Origin: Niallia sp. Man26
GTDB lineage: Bacteria; Bacillota; Bacilli; Bacillales; Cytobacillaceae
NCBI RefSeq assembly: GCF_022049065.2
Contig: NZ_CP095743.1
Coordinates: forward strand, 2,309,001-2,373,000
DNA: 64,000 nucleotides
Direction of reading: 5' to 3'
The position numbers and the translations under genes are program-made. Positions 28,499 through 37,126 of this stretch are shown one piece after another (positions within the stretch are counted from its first letter, which is position 1; every line of letters begins with the position of its first letter). The notes beneath the pieces were generated by a model. The model was given only the letters and a program-made list of their open reading frames with translations. It was not told the origin of the DNA and did not search any database.

Positions 28499-29344
28499 CT
28501 ATTTGCTCTCCCTTTTAAGCAGCTGCTTCAGCTTTTCCTCTGTTCCTGATCCATCTACTGGTGTGTAGATGCTGCATCTTAAATCATTCATCCCATGAAC
28601 CTGAAGCGAAGTGAGATTGTACAGCATTTTCCCAGCCTTTGAATGGCGAAATTCAATCATCACCTCTGGAGCTGAGCTGACTTCACTTTCATTCCACATC
28701 ACTTCAAAATCAGGGTATTTATCAATCATTGTTTCGATAAACTCAGAGTACCAATCATCTGCCATATACTGCCCTAAGTACGTGCGAAAAATAGAGAGAA
28801 AACCTTTAGCGAAATGTTCCCAATTTACAGCTAGGGCTCTTAATTCTTTTCTAGCAAATAACAGCTCAATTAAGTTTCTATTTTCAAGGGAAAGCATATT
28901 AAAATCCAAAAAAACTTGTGCAGCTGCTTCGTTCCAGCCGACGATATAGCTTCGCCTGTCTGTAATGATGGTCGGACAGTAGTGAAGTTCGCTCAATATT
29001 CTCCTTATAGAAGGTGTAATCAGTTCCCCTTCCTCCATTGGAATACCAGCATTTTTTGTCTCCTCCAATGCCAGTCCAAATAAATACCGCTTTTCATCCT
29101 TGTTCAATCGTAATGCATCTGAAACGGCTTCTAATACAGAAATGGACACTTTTATGTCTCTGCCCTGCTCAAGCCATGTATACCATGTGGTGCTTACACC
29201 GGCAAGCTGGGCTACTTCTTCCCTGCGAAGCCCTGTTGTTCTTCGCCTCCCGCCTAAAGGCAGTCCGACCATCGCCGGCTGAAGCTTTGCCCGTTTCATC
29301 TTTAGAAACTCAGATAATGCTCGCAATCGAATCTCGTCATTCAT
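28499..29344 (-). CDS. XRE-family regulator with MmyB-like ligand-binding domain
   Basis: 281-aa regulator. The HTH is LRREEVAQLAGVSTTWYTWLEQGRD (~37-61), followed by an MmyB-type PAS-like domain (TDRRSYIVGWNEAAAQVFLDF...FEVMWNESEV...KAGKMLYNLTSLQV). A structurally studied member of this group carries a bound fatty acid. It is divergent from the fabF paralogue at 29458 with a 113-bp shared promoter region. Start at 29344 after AAGGAG; the in-frame GTG at 29353 is too close to that site. Confidence 0.85.
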   Translation of the reverse strand: MNDEIRLRALSEFLKMKRAKLQPAMVGLPLGGRRRTTGLRREEVAQLAGVSTTWYTWLEQGRDIKVSISVLEAVSDALRLNKDEKRYLFGLALEETKNAGIPMEEGELITPSIRRILSELHYCPTIITDRRSYIVGWNEAAAQVFLDFNMLSLENRNLIELLFARKELRALAVNWEHFAKGFLSIFRTYLGQYMADDWYSEFIETMIDKYPDFEVMWNESEVSSAPEVMIEFRHSKAGKMLYNLTSLQVHGMNDLRCSIYTPVDGSGTEEKLKQLLKRESK

Positions 29345-29380
29345 TCTTTTCACTCCTTTTTAAGATAGTACTATTTATAC

Positions 29381-29424
29381 TAGGATAAACTACAACTTGT
29401 AATAGGATAAGTAAACGATAAAAT
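29381..29424 (+). promoter_or_regulatory. fabF-paralogue promoter with repeated TAGGATAA boxes
   Basis: -35 TTGTAA (29397-29402), 16-bp spacer and -10 TAAAAT (29419-29424). The octamer TAGGATAA occurs at 29381-29388 and again at 29403-29410 inside the spacer, 22 bp apart, i.e. about two helical turns. Candidate operator for the divergent MmyB-type regulator. Confidence 0.45.
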
Positions 29425-29457
29425 AAAGAAAAAAACAAGCTTTTGGAGGAATGTATA

Positions 29458-30693
29458 ATGAAAAGAGTCGTTGTGACTGGAATGGGTGTTATCTCACCAA
29501 TCGGAAATAATGTAGAGCAGTTTTGGGAAAATCTCTCTAAAGGAATATCTGGCATTCGCAAAATTGACCAGTTTGATGTATCTAATTCCAAAACAACTAT
29601 TGCAGGAATGATTGCAGATTTTGATGCAGTCGGCAGATGGGGAGCAAAGGAAGCAAAAAAACTGGACCGCTTCGCACAATTTGCATTAGCGGCAGCAGAA
29701 GAAGCTTTAAATAGTTCAGAACTTGATTTGGAAGTAGTCGACAAAGAAAGGCTTGGAGTATACGTCGGTTCAGGAATCGGCGGCTTGAACACACTCATTG
29801 ATAATGTAAATATATTAAATGACAGAGGTCCAAACAGGGTTAGTCCAAATCTAGTTCCGATGATGATTTCTAATGCAGCTGCGGCGCAAATCAGCATAAG
29901 GCTAGGCGCATTAGGTCCTTCCCTCTCCCCTGTTACGGCATGTTCCATTGGAAATACGTCAATAGGTGAAGCTTTTAACGCGATTCGCAATGATGATGCA
30001 GATATTATGTTTGCTGGTGGTGCAGAAGCTGCCATATCCCCATTATCTCTCGCAAGTTTCGGAAATGCACGAGCTCTATCGACACGAAACGAGGAACCTG
30101 AGCTCGCAAGCCGTCCATTTGAGGAAGAACGAGATGGGTTTGTGATGAGTGAAGGTGCAGGGATTTTAGTGCTAGAATCATTAGAACATGCAGTTAAACG
30201 AAATGCGCCTATCCTCTGTGAAGTAATTGGATACGGAGCAAGCTCTGATGCTTATCATATGGTTGCTTCCCACCCTGAAGGCACAGGTGCTTATTCAGCC
30301 ATGCGAAATGCATTGAGAAAAGCCAACATTTCACCTGCAGATGTTGACGTAATCAGTGCCCATGCAACAAGCACAAAGGTTGGTGATTTATCAGAAACGC
30401 TTGCGATCAAAAAACTGTTTGGCCAAGATGCCTATCGCATACCTGTAACAGCAAATAAATCAATGCTTGGCCATATGTTGGGCGCAGCAGGCGGTGCAGA
30501 AGCAGTCGCTCTTATTAAAAGTCTTTTGCATCAGCTTATTCCGCCAACTATCAACTTGAAAAAGAATGACGCTGACTGTGATTTGGACTATGTGCCAAAC
30601 GAAGCGAGAAAAGCGCCAATAACAATTGGATTATCTAATTCCTTCGGTTTTGGCGGCCATAACTCGGCAATTGTATTGAAAAGCTATCAATAA
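29458..30693 (+). CDS. Beta-ketoacyl-ACP synthase II (FabF) paralogue
   Basis: Condensing enzyme (411 aa) adding malonyl-ACP to acyl-ACP. Catalytic Cys162 (TACSIGNTSIGEAF), His302 (SAHATSTKVGD), Lys334 and His339 (KSMLGHMLGAAGG) are all present. SIGNTS replaces the commoner ATGTNA after the Cys, so it is not the canonical housekeeping sequence. No fabH, acpP or other fab gene is near, whereas a lipid-type regulator is divergent. Likely an accessory KAS II, perhaps with other chain-length preference. Start at 29458 after GGAGGA. Confidence 0.88.
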   Translation: MKRVVVTGMGVISPIGNNVEQFWENLSKGISGIRKIDQFDVSNSKTTIAGMIADFDAVGRWGAKEAKKLDRFAQFALAAAEEALNSSELDLEVVDKERLGVYVGSGIGGLNTLIDNVNILNDRGPNRVSPNLVPMMISNAAAAQISIRLGALGPSLSPVTACSIGNTSIGEAFNAIRNDDADIMFAGGAEAAISPLSLASFGNARALSTRNEEPELASRPFEEERDGFVMSEGAGILVLESLEHAVKRNAPILCEVIGYGASSDAYHMVASHPEGTGAYSAMRNALRKANISPADVDVISAHATSTKVGDLSETLAIKKLFGQDAYRIPVTANKSMLGHMLGAAGGAEAVALIKSLLHQLIPPTINLKKNDADCDLDYVPNEARKAPITIGLSNSFGFGGHNSAIVLKSYQ

Positions 30694-30730
30694 AGTTAAG
30701 GCTGGCAATCACTTTGCCAGCCTTAACTTT
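30692..30730. terminator. Strong intrinsic terminator after the fabF paralogue
   Basis: A 16-bp perfect stem (30692-30707 with 30715-30730) between convergent genes. Confidence 0.9.
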
Positions 30731-30777
30731 ATTCCATATGTGTTTGAAAGGAGCAATTCACCAATCAAGTATTTTTA

Positions 30778-31563
30778 TTAATGATCCTTATAAGCAAATA
30801 TTTTTGCCAATATGGCATAAATATGAATAATATCCTTATTAGAAGCAGAATGATGGATGGAAACAACAGGATGGTTCGGATCTAGAAATCGCTTTTGCCA
30901 ATCTTTTGGCATCCATCCCTTTTTGACATTTACAATGGCAATGCCTCGTTCATCTTCTAAACAATAATCGGTAAAAGCAAGCGATCTTTTCAAGCACAGC
31001 TCTTTTTTTTCATATTTATAAACAGTTTTCGTTGCTTTGTCTGTCCGCTTCTCTTCCAACTTGCTGATAAGCTGTTTTTTTCTGTTTCTAATTTCAACAC
31101 ATTGTTTTTTGACTGTAAACTGATATTGCAGCATGTTTTCCCCATTATAGAACCCATACGTTTTTGCTGTGAATATATCGAAAAACGGCGGCAAATACCA
31201 TCGAAATAACGTAAATTTGTCATCCCTAATCTCGCCGAGCACTGTGCCCTCACTATCAAAGATAAGCATTCTTAAAGAAGGTGCAGGTAAAAAGGATAAC
31301 AAGACCGTCTTCGATTGGAGAATAGAGGTAACCTTCTGCGCCTCCAATGTATCTGTAAGCCTCTCACAGCGCCTTCTTTGAATTAAATAAGAGGCAAACG
31401 CTGTAATGCTGTATAAGCAAAATGGTATGATTAGAAGAAGAAATAGACGATTCAGCTTAACGCTAATGAACAGTGCAATAAAGAAGATGACTGGAATACA
31501 GCTAATAAGGCTCGCGTTTAAGAAGGCAGTGGCTGATTGTCTGTAGTACTTTTCTATATTCAT
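30778..31563 (-). CDS. Hypothetical membrane protein with C-terminal beta-rich domain
   Basis: 261-aa protein. Two membrane helices lie at ~15-55, then a cytosolic region with a basic middle (RNRKKQLISKLEEKRTDKA). The alternating beta pattern in the C-terminal half ends in a helix (DIIHIYAILAKIFAYKD), resembling LURP-one/tubby-like domains; this is weak. The protein at 61894 has a comparable layout. The start at 31563 follows AGGAG. Function unknown. Confidence 0.65.
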   Translation of the reverse strand: MNIEKYYRQSATAFLNASLISCIPVIFFIALFISVKLNRLFLLLIIPFCLYSITAFASYLIQRRRCERLTDTLEAQKVTSILQSKTVLLSFLPAPSLRMLIFDSEGTVLGEIRDDKFTLFRWYLPPFFDIFTAKTYGFYNGENMLQYQFTVKKQCVEIRNRKKQLISKLEEKRTDKATKTVYKYEKKELCLKRSLAFTDYCLEDERGIAIVNVKKGWMPKDWQKRFLDPNHPVVSIHHSASNKDIIHIYAILAKIFAYKDH

Positions 31564-31660
31564 CACAAACATGGCTCCTTACTGATATTTTCCGTTATAA
31601 TCTAGTATTCTATATTCTATTAACAGCCTCTATCATCTATGATTGATTGGAGTGATATTT

Positions 31661-32224
31661 TTGAAAAAAATGAAATTCGTTATTATTTTTTGTGCTGTTC
31701 TATTGCTTGCTTCTACGTCTTATTATTATGTGAAGATGAAAAGAACTGCTTCTGCTGTTCCCCCTGAAGGTATTCCTTATATTATTATTCTCGGAGCAAA
31801 GGTGGATGGTGACGAGTTGTCCAAAGTATTAAAAAACCGGGCTGATGCTGCTATTTCCTACTGGAATAATAATAAACAGGCAAAAATCGTTGTTACAGGA
31901 GGCAAAGGAAATGGCGAAAATATAACAGAGGCTGCGGCTCTCAAAAACTATCTGCTCGCAAATAATATTGCAGAAGATAAAATCCTTTTAGAAGATCAGT
32001 CTACATCGACGTATGAAAACCTGCAAAACAGCATGGATTTATATAATATTACAGAAGCGGTTATCGCAAGCAGCGACTTCCACCTATACAGGGCTGTCAC
32101 TATAGCCGAGAAAAAAGGGATGAAGGCCTATCCTCTTGCAGCTAAAACACCCGCTTCTGTTATTATCCCGCTTACTATTCGTGAATTTTTGGCAATTGGC
32201 AAAATGAAGATACTAGGTTTTTGA
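31661..32224 (+). CDS. DUF218 (YdcF/SanA/ElyC-like) envelope protein
   Basis: 187-aa protein with an N-terminal signal/anchor helix (FVIIFCAVLLLASTSYYYV) and a DUF218 domain: IIILGAKVDGDELSKVLKNRADAA, KIVVTGGKGNGENITEAAALKNYLL and EDQSTSTYENLQNS. DUF218 proteins act in cell-envelope integrity or cofactor salvage; none is firmly tied to a reaction. The TTG at 31661 is chosen because GGAGTG precedes it by 8 nt; the earlier ATG at 31643 overlaps that site. Confidence 0.82.
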   Translation: MKKMKFVIIFCAVLLLASTSYYYVKMKRTASAVPPEGIPYIIILGAKVDGDELSKVLKNRADAAISYWNNNKQAKIVVTGGKGNGENITEAAALKNYLLANNIAEDKILLEDQSTSTYENLQNSMDLYNITEAVIASSDFHLYRAVTIAEKKGMKAYPLAAKTPASVIIPLTIREFLAIGKMKILGF

Positions 32225-32241
32225 CTCTTCTACTAATCGAA

Positions 32242-32273
32242 AAACCCCAATGGGAATATTACCATTGGGGTTT
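32242..32273. terminator. Bidirectional intrinsic terminator
   Basis: A 12-bp perfect stem (32242-32253 with 32262-32273) between convergent genes. Confidence 0.88.
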
Positions 32274-32279
32274 CTAACT

Positions 32280-33134
32280 TTAAATAAATTGTTGCTCTTT
32301 CCATTTTCCCAGAGCTGCCTTGGCATCGCGATAGCCTTGCATGTATAGATTTTCCAGCTTTTGCGGATTTCTCTCCATGCGTCCAACGACCAGCTTTTCC
32401 TGCGGTCTTACTACCATGATATTTCCTTTTTTCTCTTCCTGTTCCACATATTCCAGTGTTTCATTATATAATTTGTATCTTGCTTCCATTGCTTGCTGCA
32501 ATCCTTTGAATTGGGGATACTTTCGTCTCACAAAAAAAGCAAAACGTGATTTAGATTTACGATAACCGAGATTCCTTGTTAAAATGACAACATTTCTTTT
32601 AAAGCCATCCTCTTGCGCCCTTTTTAAGGGAATCGGATCGGAAATGCCGCCATCTAGCAGTTTCCTCCCTTTGAAATCAACAACGGGTGCTAAAAATGGC
32701 AGAGAGCTAGAGGCTTCCAAAGCTTTTAGGAGCTCCTCTTTATAATCTTGTTTGCCATAAAATACACTTTCGCCTGTTTGAATATCTGTTGCACCAATTT
32801 TAAATTCTGCTTCATTGCCATAAAACGCTTCATAATCAAACGGAACCATCGTGTTAGGAATCTGATTGTAAATGAAGTCCATCCCGAAGAATTGACCTGT
32901 TTGTCGAAAATTTCGCCATGACATATATCTTGGATCTGTAACATAATCCAAGCTTACCTTTTTGTTTCTGCCAGCTTGCTGAGACATATAAGAGGCCCCA
33001 TAGCTTGCCCCTGCTGAAACTCCGATTACATATGGGAAATAGACATTATGCTCCAGAAAGCACTCAAGCGCACCGGCAGTATAAACCCCGCGCATGCCTC
33101 CCCCTTCCAGCACTAAACCGATATTTTCCTTCAT
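32280..33134 (-). CDS. Patatin-like phospholipase
   Basis: Cytosolic lipid acyl hydrolase of the patatin/RssA type, 284 aa. Oxyanion-hole motif LEGGGMRGVYTAGAL (~9-23), nucleophile motif GVSAG with Ser40 (38-42), and catalytic dyad Asp in LDGGISDPIP. Start at 33134 (MKENIGLV) after AAGGA; nine upstream residues of the longer frame are leader. Substrate unknown. Alone in its transcription unit. Confidence 0.9.
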   Translation of the reverse strand: MKENIGLVLEGGGMRGVYTAGALECFLEHNVYFPYVIGVSAGASYGASYMSQQAGRNKKVSLDYVTDPRYMSWRNFRQTGQFFGMDFIYNQIPNTMVPFDYEAFYGNEAEFKIGATDIQTGESVFYGKQDYKEELLKALEASSSLPFLAPVVDFKGRKLLDGGISDPIPLKRAQEDGFKRNVVILTRNLGYRKSKSRFAFFVRRKYPQFKGLQQAMEARYKLYNETLEYVEQEEKKGNIMVVRPQEKLVVGRMERNPQKLENLYMQGYRDAKAALGKWKEQQFI

Positions 33135-33200
33135 TTCTATCCTTCTTTCTCTTACCTTCATTCTTAACTATCATAATCGATTAAGCTCATGAAAGGAAAA

Positions 33201-33232
33201 AAAAAAGACTTTCTTCGTTAAGAAGAAGTCTT
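33201..33232 (-). terminator. Intrinsic terminator after the DUF4870 gene
   Basis: An AT-rich stem (33205-33215 with 33221-33232) followed on the minus strand by about ten T residues, between the DUF4870 and patatin genes. Confidence 0.7.
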
Positions 33233-33336
33233 AAAAACGCATCAGAATATATAGTTGCTCCCAAACCGAGCATTTTTAACGGCAACTAATCTTAAAAGAA
33301 AATTCCTTAGTTAAAAAATTGTCTCTTTTTCTCCAG

Positions 33337-33672
33337 TTACCTAATAAAACGAATGGTAAGAGGTATACGATAATCAGAACCTTCATATGACTTAATAGCA
33401 GCTATAATCGTAAAGATGAAGCCAAGAAGTGCAACGATTGGCATTAGAACAAAGCCGACAAGCACAAAAATCAGCAACCAGCTAATAAAACTGTAAATGG
33501 CGTACGAGATAAGGAAATTAAAATACTCTTTACCATGATATTTTACAAATTCTGAATCACTTTTTATTAAATAAATAACTAATGGACCAAGAAATGCTGT
33601 AAAAAAACTGGAAACATAAATAAGCATGGCAAATATTCTTTCATCATGAGTTACTTCTTTGTGGAAATTCAT
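33337..33672 (-). CDS. DUF4870 membrane protein
   Basis: 111-aa protein with three hydrophobic helices and the DUF4870 pattern: HDERIFAMLIYVSSFF, then KSDSEFVKYHGKEYFNFLISYAIY and AAIKSYEGSDYRIPLTIRFIR. Start at 33672 after GGGAGGAC. Widely conserved in Bacilli, with no known role. Confidence 0.82.
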   Translation of the reverse strand: MNFHKEVTHDERIFAMLIYVSSFFTAFLGPLVIYLIKSDSEFVKYHGKEYFNFLISYAIYSFISWLLIFVLVGFVLMPIVALLGFIFTIIAAIKSYEGSDYRIPLTIRFIR

Positions 33673-33937
33673 TTTGTCCTCCCTTTTGGGTTTCAATAAT
33701 ATGTTGTCTTATTATATACGAGCATAGTGTTAATATGTTTCAGTTTTTTTGCCCTTTTTTCTTAATTGGGATGTTAAGATAATTTTAAGGTAAATGGACT
33801 ATTATTCCTTTAGGTATTCACCTATTAATCTTTCATCCTAAATTCTTATTTCATTTTTTCTTACACGTCATGTATACTAATGATTGTCTATTCTACAAAT
33901 AAAATACAAATATTTTCAATAAGCGGGAGAGATGTAA

Positions 33938-34531
33938 GTGTCTGAACTAGTACATACAATCTTTGACTTTTTATCATCCTTAGGCTATATGGGTATAGCT
34001 TTAGGTTTAATGGTCGAAGTAATACCAAGTGAAATTGTTTTAAGCTATGGAGGCTATTTAATCCATTCTGGCCATATTAATTTTTTCGGTGCTCTCATTG
34101 CCGGTGTTATCGGCGGAACGATTGCCCAACTGTTTTTATATTGGATTGCGCTGTATGGCGGAAGACCATTTATCGACAGATACGGGAAGTATATTTTAAT
34201 CAAAAGCTCTCATGTGGATGCTTCTGAAAAATGGTTTCTTAAATATGGGACGGGCATGATTTTTCTGGCTCGGTTTATCCCTGTTGTCAGACATGCTATT
34301 TCGATTCCAGCCGGGCTTGCAAGAATGCCAATTGGCCAATTCACCCTTTATACGACTGCAGCGATTATTCCATGGACCGTCTTATTTCTGTTGCTGGGAA
34401 TGCGTTTAGGTGATCATTGGGAAAATATTGAAACATATGCAAAACCTTATATTACACCAATTATTATTGGAGCTGTTGTGCTGCTGGCTGCATACGTACT
34501 TCTGCAATTCCGCAAGAAAAAAAATAAATAA
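33938..34531 (+). CDS. DedA-family membrane protein
   Basis: 197-aa DedA/SNARE-associated family protein. Members help flip undecaprenyl phosphate or phospholipids across the membrane and support envelope integrity. Visible: EVIPSEIVLSYGGYL (~27-41), the conserved FLARFIPVVRHAISIPAGLARM (~107-128) with the RxxPxxRxxxxxxAG signature, and a basic tail. GTG start with GGGAGAG upstream. Monocistronic. Confidence 0.9.
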   Translation: MSELVHTIFDFLSSLGYMGIALGLMVEVIPSEIVLSYGGYLIHSGHINFFGALIAGVIGGTIAQLFLYWIALYGGRPFIDRYGKYILIKSSHVDASEKWFLKYGTGMIFLARFIPVVRHAISIPAGLARMPIGQFTLYTTAAIIPWTVLFLLLGMRLGDHWENIETYAKPYITPIIIGAVVLLAAYVLLQFRKKKNK

Positions 34532-34535
34532 AGTA

Positions 34536-34564
34536 TTTACAAAAACATTACAATTACCTATATT
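34536..34564 (+). promoter_or_regulatory. Promoter of the GNAT gene leader
   Basis: TTTACA (34536-34541), 17-bp spacer, TATATT (34559-34564). It gives a leader of about 220 nt before the start at 34794. Confidence 0.6.
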
Positions 34565-34644
34565 ATTTTCAAGACTTTTTTTGTAAAATAGAAGCAGTAC
34601 GATATTATTGCAGGAAAACAATAAATAAAATATAGGGAAGGCAA

Positions 34645-34790
34645 ATGGTGCGCCACCTAATTAGGTTCTAGTGGGTTCGATTCCCACCCCGAAATTTTTT
34701 ACAAGCTACAAGTTGATAAAAAATTTCGAGGGCGGAGGCACTTTTTGTTTTTCCTTTGCACACACTGCCCTCATGTATAAGGAGGGTATT
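34645..34790 (+). promoter_or_regulatory. Structured 5' leader with a tRNA T-arm-like module
   Basis: Contains a perfect T-arm (stem 34671-34675 with 34683-34687, loop TTCGATT) but no acceptor partner, anticodon arm or D arm of a tRNA. A perfect 11-bp helix follows (34690-34700 with 34718-34728). GAGGGC (34728-34733) can pair with GCCCTC (34767-34772), while CCCTC there can instead pair with GAGGG of the ribosome binding site (34782-34786). This is the logic of a translational switch. A T-run at 34742-34746 follows GGAGGCAC. No known riboswitch class was matched. Confidence 0.6.
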
Positions 34791-34793
34791 TTT

Positions 34794-35351
34794 ATGCTGA
34801 AAAAACGTGAATTGGAAGATTGCGCTGTCCTATTTGAAATGATGAAGCATCCGGATGTATTTCCCTTTGTCCGCCAAAAAGCGGCATCTTATGAAGAATA
34901 TTTATTTATCACAAAACAGACGATAGAAGCAGAAGAAAAAGGTGAACTGATCTCTCGTACCATTCTTGATGAATGGCATAATCCGATAGGAACCATTAAT
35001 CTTTATGATATTCAAGACGGCATCGGGTTTTTAGGAACTTGGATAGGCAAACCTTATCATGGAAAAGGATATAATAAAATAGCCAAGGAACTGTTTTTTT
35101 CAGAAGCCTTCTTTGAGCTGAATATTAACAGTATTTTAATGCGCATAAGAGAGCATAATCTCCGTTCCGTTAAAGCAGCAGAAAAACTCCCTTATGCCGT
35201 ACATGCTAATGAGACAAGAAAATCGATTGTAGAAAAACTCAAGGAAGAAACAGGAGTAAGCTACGAATTATTTGAAGTCCCTAAAGATGTTTTTACACTA
35301 TATACAATGCGCTCCAACCAGGAACAGACAGACGATCTGATGGAGGCATAA
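34794..35351 (+). CDS. GNAT-family N-acetyltransferase (RimJ/RimL-like)
   Basis: 185-aa acetyl-CoA-dependent acetyltransferase, substrate unknown. The acetyl-CoA-binding region reads GKPYHGKGYNKIAKELFF (Q/R-x-x-G-x-G/A variant), followed by INSILMRIREHNLRSVKAAEKL, the usual helix-strand-helix of RimJ/RimL relatives that acetylate protein N-termini or antibiotics. Start at 34794 after AAGGAGGG; 41 upstream in-frame residues belong to the leader. It is expressed from a long structured leader, unusual for this family. Confidence 0.8.
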   Translation: MLKKRELEDCAVLFEMMKHPDVFPFVRQKAASYEEYLFITKQTIEAEEKGELISRTILDEWHNPIGTINLYDIQDGIGFLGTWIGKPYHGKGYNKIAKELFFSEAFFELNINSILMRIREHNLRSVKAAEKLPYAVHANETRKSIVEKLKEETGVSYELFEVPKDVFTLYTMRSNQEQTDDLMEA

Positions 35352-35366
35352 TTATAAAGGTCAAAA

Positions 35367-35395
35367 AAATGCTCAGGATTTATTCCTGGGCATTT
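35367..35395. terminator. Bidirectional intrinsic terminator
   Basis: Stem 35367-35378 with 35384-35395 flanked by A and T runs. It overlaps the 3' end of the lipoprotein gene. Confidence 0.75.
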
Positions 35396-35801
35396 ACTCG
35401 TTTGGTACAGTCAATATTTCCTTCCCATCACTTTCACCTGAACTTCCAGTACATTCGCTTAGTATGTACTTTTTTTCCGTTTCTTCCACTTTCATAAAAA
35501 TATCCTTACACATGTATTCCTCAAGAGAATCACCATCAACACTTGCAGAAATATTGATTTGCTTTCCGTTAAAGATTAATCTTTCAACCATACGCTGTCC
35601 TTCTATCCCGTATGAAACAAAGTTCACTTTTGCTTCTTTTCCCTTCTTTACCTTATCTATAAATCTATTTAATCCATCTAAATTTTCAATTTGATTATGA
35701 TTGTCAACAACCTGTTCTACACCTATATTTTTTATCCCATATTGCTGACAACCAGACATCATGTAAAGAAGCAACAGCAGACCGATAGTAGCTCGTCTCA
35801 T
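35394..35801 (-). CDS. DUF4362-type lipoprotein
   Basis: 135-aa secreted lipoprotein. The signal peptide ends in the lipobox MSGC, with Cys18 as lipidation site. The mature part (NHNQIENLDGLNRFIDKVKKGKEAKVNFVSYGIEGQRMVERLIF) matches the DUF4362 pattern of Bacillus proteins. Exposed on the outer face of the membrane. Function unknown. Confidence 0.78.
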   Translation of the reverse strand: MRRATIGLLLLLYMMSGCQQYGIKNIGVEQVVDNHNQIENLDGLNRFIDKVKKGKEAKVNFVSYGIEGQRMVERLIFNGKQINISASVDGDSLEEYMCKDIFMKVEETEKKYILSECTGSSGESDGKEILTVPNE

Positions 35802-35955
35802 AAACCTATCTCCTTGTAATTTTATACAGATAATACCATAAATAGTTATTACTTACACTTATTTAGCATACAAGCTTACTTCGTGAGTCATACTTACCTT
35901 CCCTTCCTAATATAGTACACATAGGACAACTTTCTATATAGGAGTGTATTTTTTT

Positions 35956-37038
35956 ATGATTGAATTTTTGAATACTCATATTTGGGCAAGTATATTGCTT
36001 GCAGCAATCGTATTTGGAGCAAGCCTCCTGCTGCGCAAATGGTTTACTAACTATTTTTTCAAGTTAATTCTCAGCTACACAAAAAAGAAAAAAATTCATG
36101 CTGCAAGCACTGTTCTTGTTGCTTTTGAAAAGCCTGTACGCTGGGTGTTCGTTGTCATTGGCATACAGTTAGCCTTCCTGTTCCTCCCTATTCAGACTGT
36201 AAGTTTTGAATCTAGTCTCGTCCGCTCCTGTTTTATCGGGCTGTTAACGTGGGGATTGTTTAACTTGAGCAGTGTGACCACCCTATTGTTTCCTAAGCTT
36301 ATGACAAAGCTGGATATTAATGTAGATAAGATTATCGTGCCTTTTATAACAAAAATGTTAAAAACACTTGTTCTTATGCTCGGTTTTAGCATTATTGCTC
36401 AGGAATGGGGTTTTAATATAAATGGATTTATCGCAGGACTTGGGCTTGGGGGACTTGCGATTGCTCTTGCAGCAAAGGAAACGGTCAGCAACCTTTTTGG
36501 CGGAGTAGTCCTGGTGACAGAAAAGCCATTTACGATTGGGGACTGGATTAAAACGCCGAGTGTAGAAGGTACAATTGAAGATATTACGTTTAGAAGCACC
36601 AAAGTACGGACTTTCGCACAAGCACTTGTAACGGTTCCAAATTCAACGCTTGCCAATGAACCAATTATTAATTGGTCTAAAATGGGAAAACGGCAAGTTT
36701 CGTTTTACTTAAAGGTTGATATTCACACGAAAAAAGAAAGATTACAAGCTACCATTGCCAATATGAAAGCAGTGCTCGAGCGTCATCCTGGTGTTCACCC
36801 TGAAACCATTCTTGTTTCTCTTGAGTCCTTAAATGACAGCAGTGCTGATATATTAATTTACTTTTTCACAAAAGCTACCGATTATAATGGGTATTTACAA
36901 ACAAAAGAAGATATTAATTTTCAAATTATCGAAATTATCGAGAAAAAAGATGTAGCATTTGCTGTTCCGAAAAGCACTGTCCATGTAGAGATGCCAGCTG
37001 AATTAAACACCGCAGACAGATTATTCTCTCATGGCTAA
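35956..37038 (+). CDS. MscS-family mechanosensitive channel (YhdY-like)
   Basis: 360-aa small-conductance mechanosensitive channel homologue. Four N-terminal helices precede the pore helix GLGLGGLAIALAAKETVSNLFGG (~157-180), then the conserved beta domain FTIGDWIKTPSVEGTIEDITFRSTKVRTF and VPNSTLANEPIINWSKM. Releases solutes on hypo-osmotic shock. ATG at 35956 follows AGGAG; a GTG 12 nt earlier is less likely. Confidence 0.9.
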   Translation: MIEFLNTHIWASILLAAIVFGASLLLRKWFTNYFFKLILSYTKKKKIHAASTVLVAFEKPVRWVFVVIGIQLAFLFLPIQTVSFESSLVRSCFIGLLTWGLFNLSSVTTLLFPKLMTKLDINVDKIIVPFITKMLKTLVLMLGFSIIAQEWGFNINGFIAGLGLGGLAIALAAKETVSNLFGGVVLVTEKPFTIGDWIKTPSVEGTIEDITFRSTKVRTFAQALVTVPNSTLANEPIINWSKMGKRQVSFYLKVDIHTKKERLQATIANMKAVLERHPGVHPETILVSLESLNDSSADILIYFFTKATDYNGYLQTKEDINFQIIEIIEKKDVAFAVPKSTVHVEMPAELNTADRLFSHG

Positions 37039-37126
37039 ATTAACAACAGAAAAGTCATGCTGTTTTGCCATATTTTCCTTTTATCTGTGATATAATCGAA
37101 ACGTTATTGAACAAAAGTGAGGAAAT

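Noticed and set aside
29337..30035. Long minus-strand open frame (232 codons) opposite the fabF paralogue
   Set aside because: It is the complement of a clear KAS II gene, has no ribosome binding site and no recognisable protein features.
34660..34700. tRNA gene suggested by the perfect T-arm
   Set aside because: No anticodon or D arm and no acceptor pairing at the right distance on either side. Treated as part of a leader RNA.
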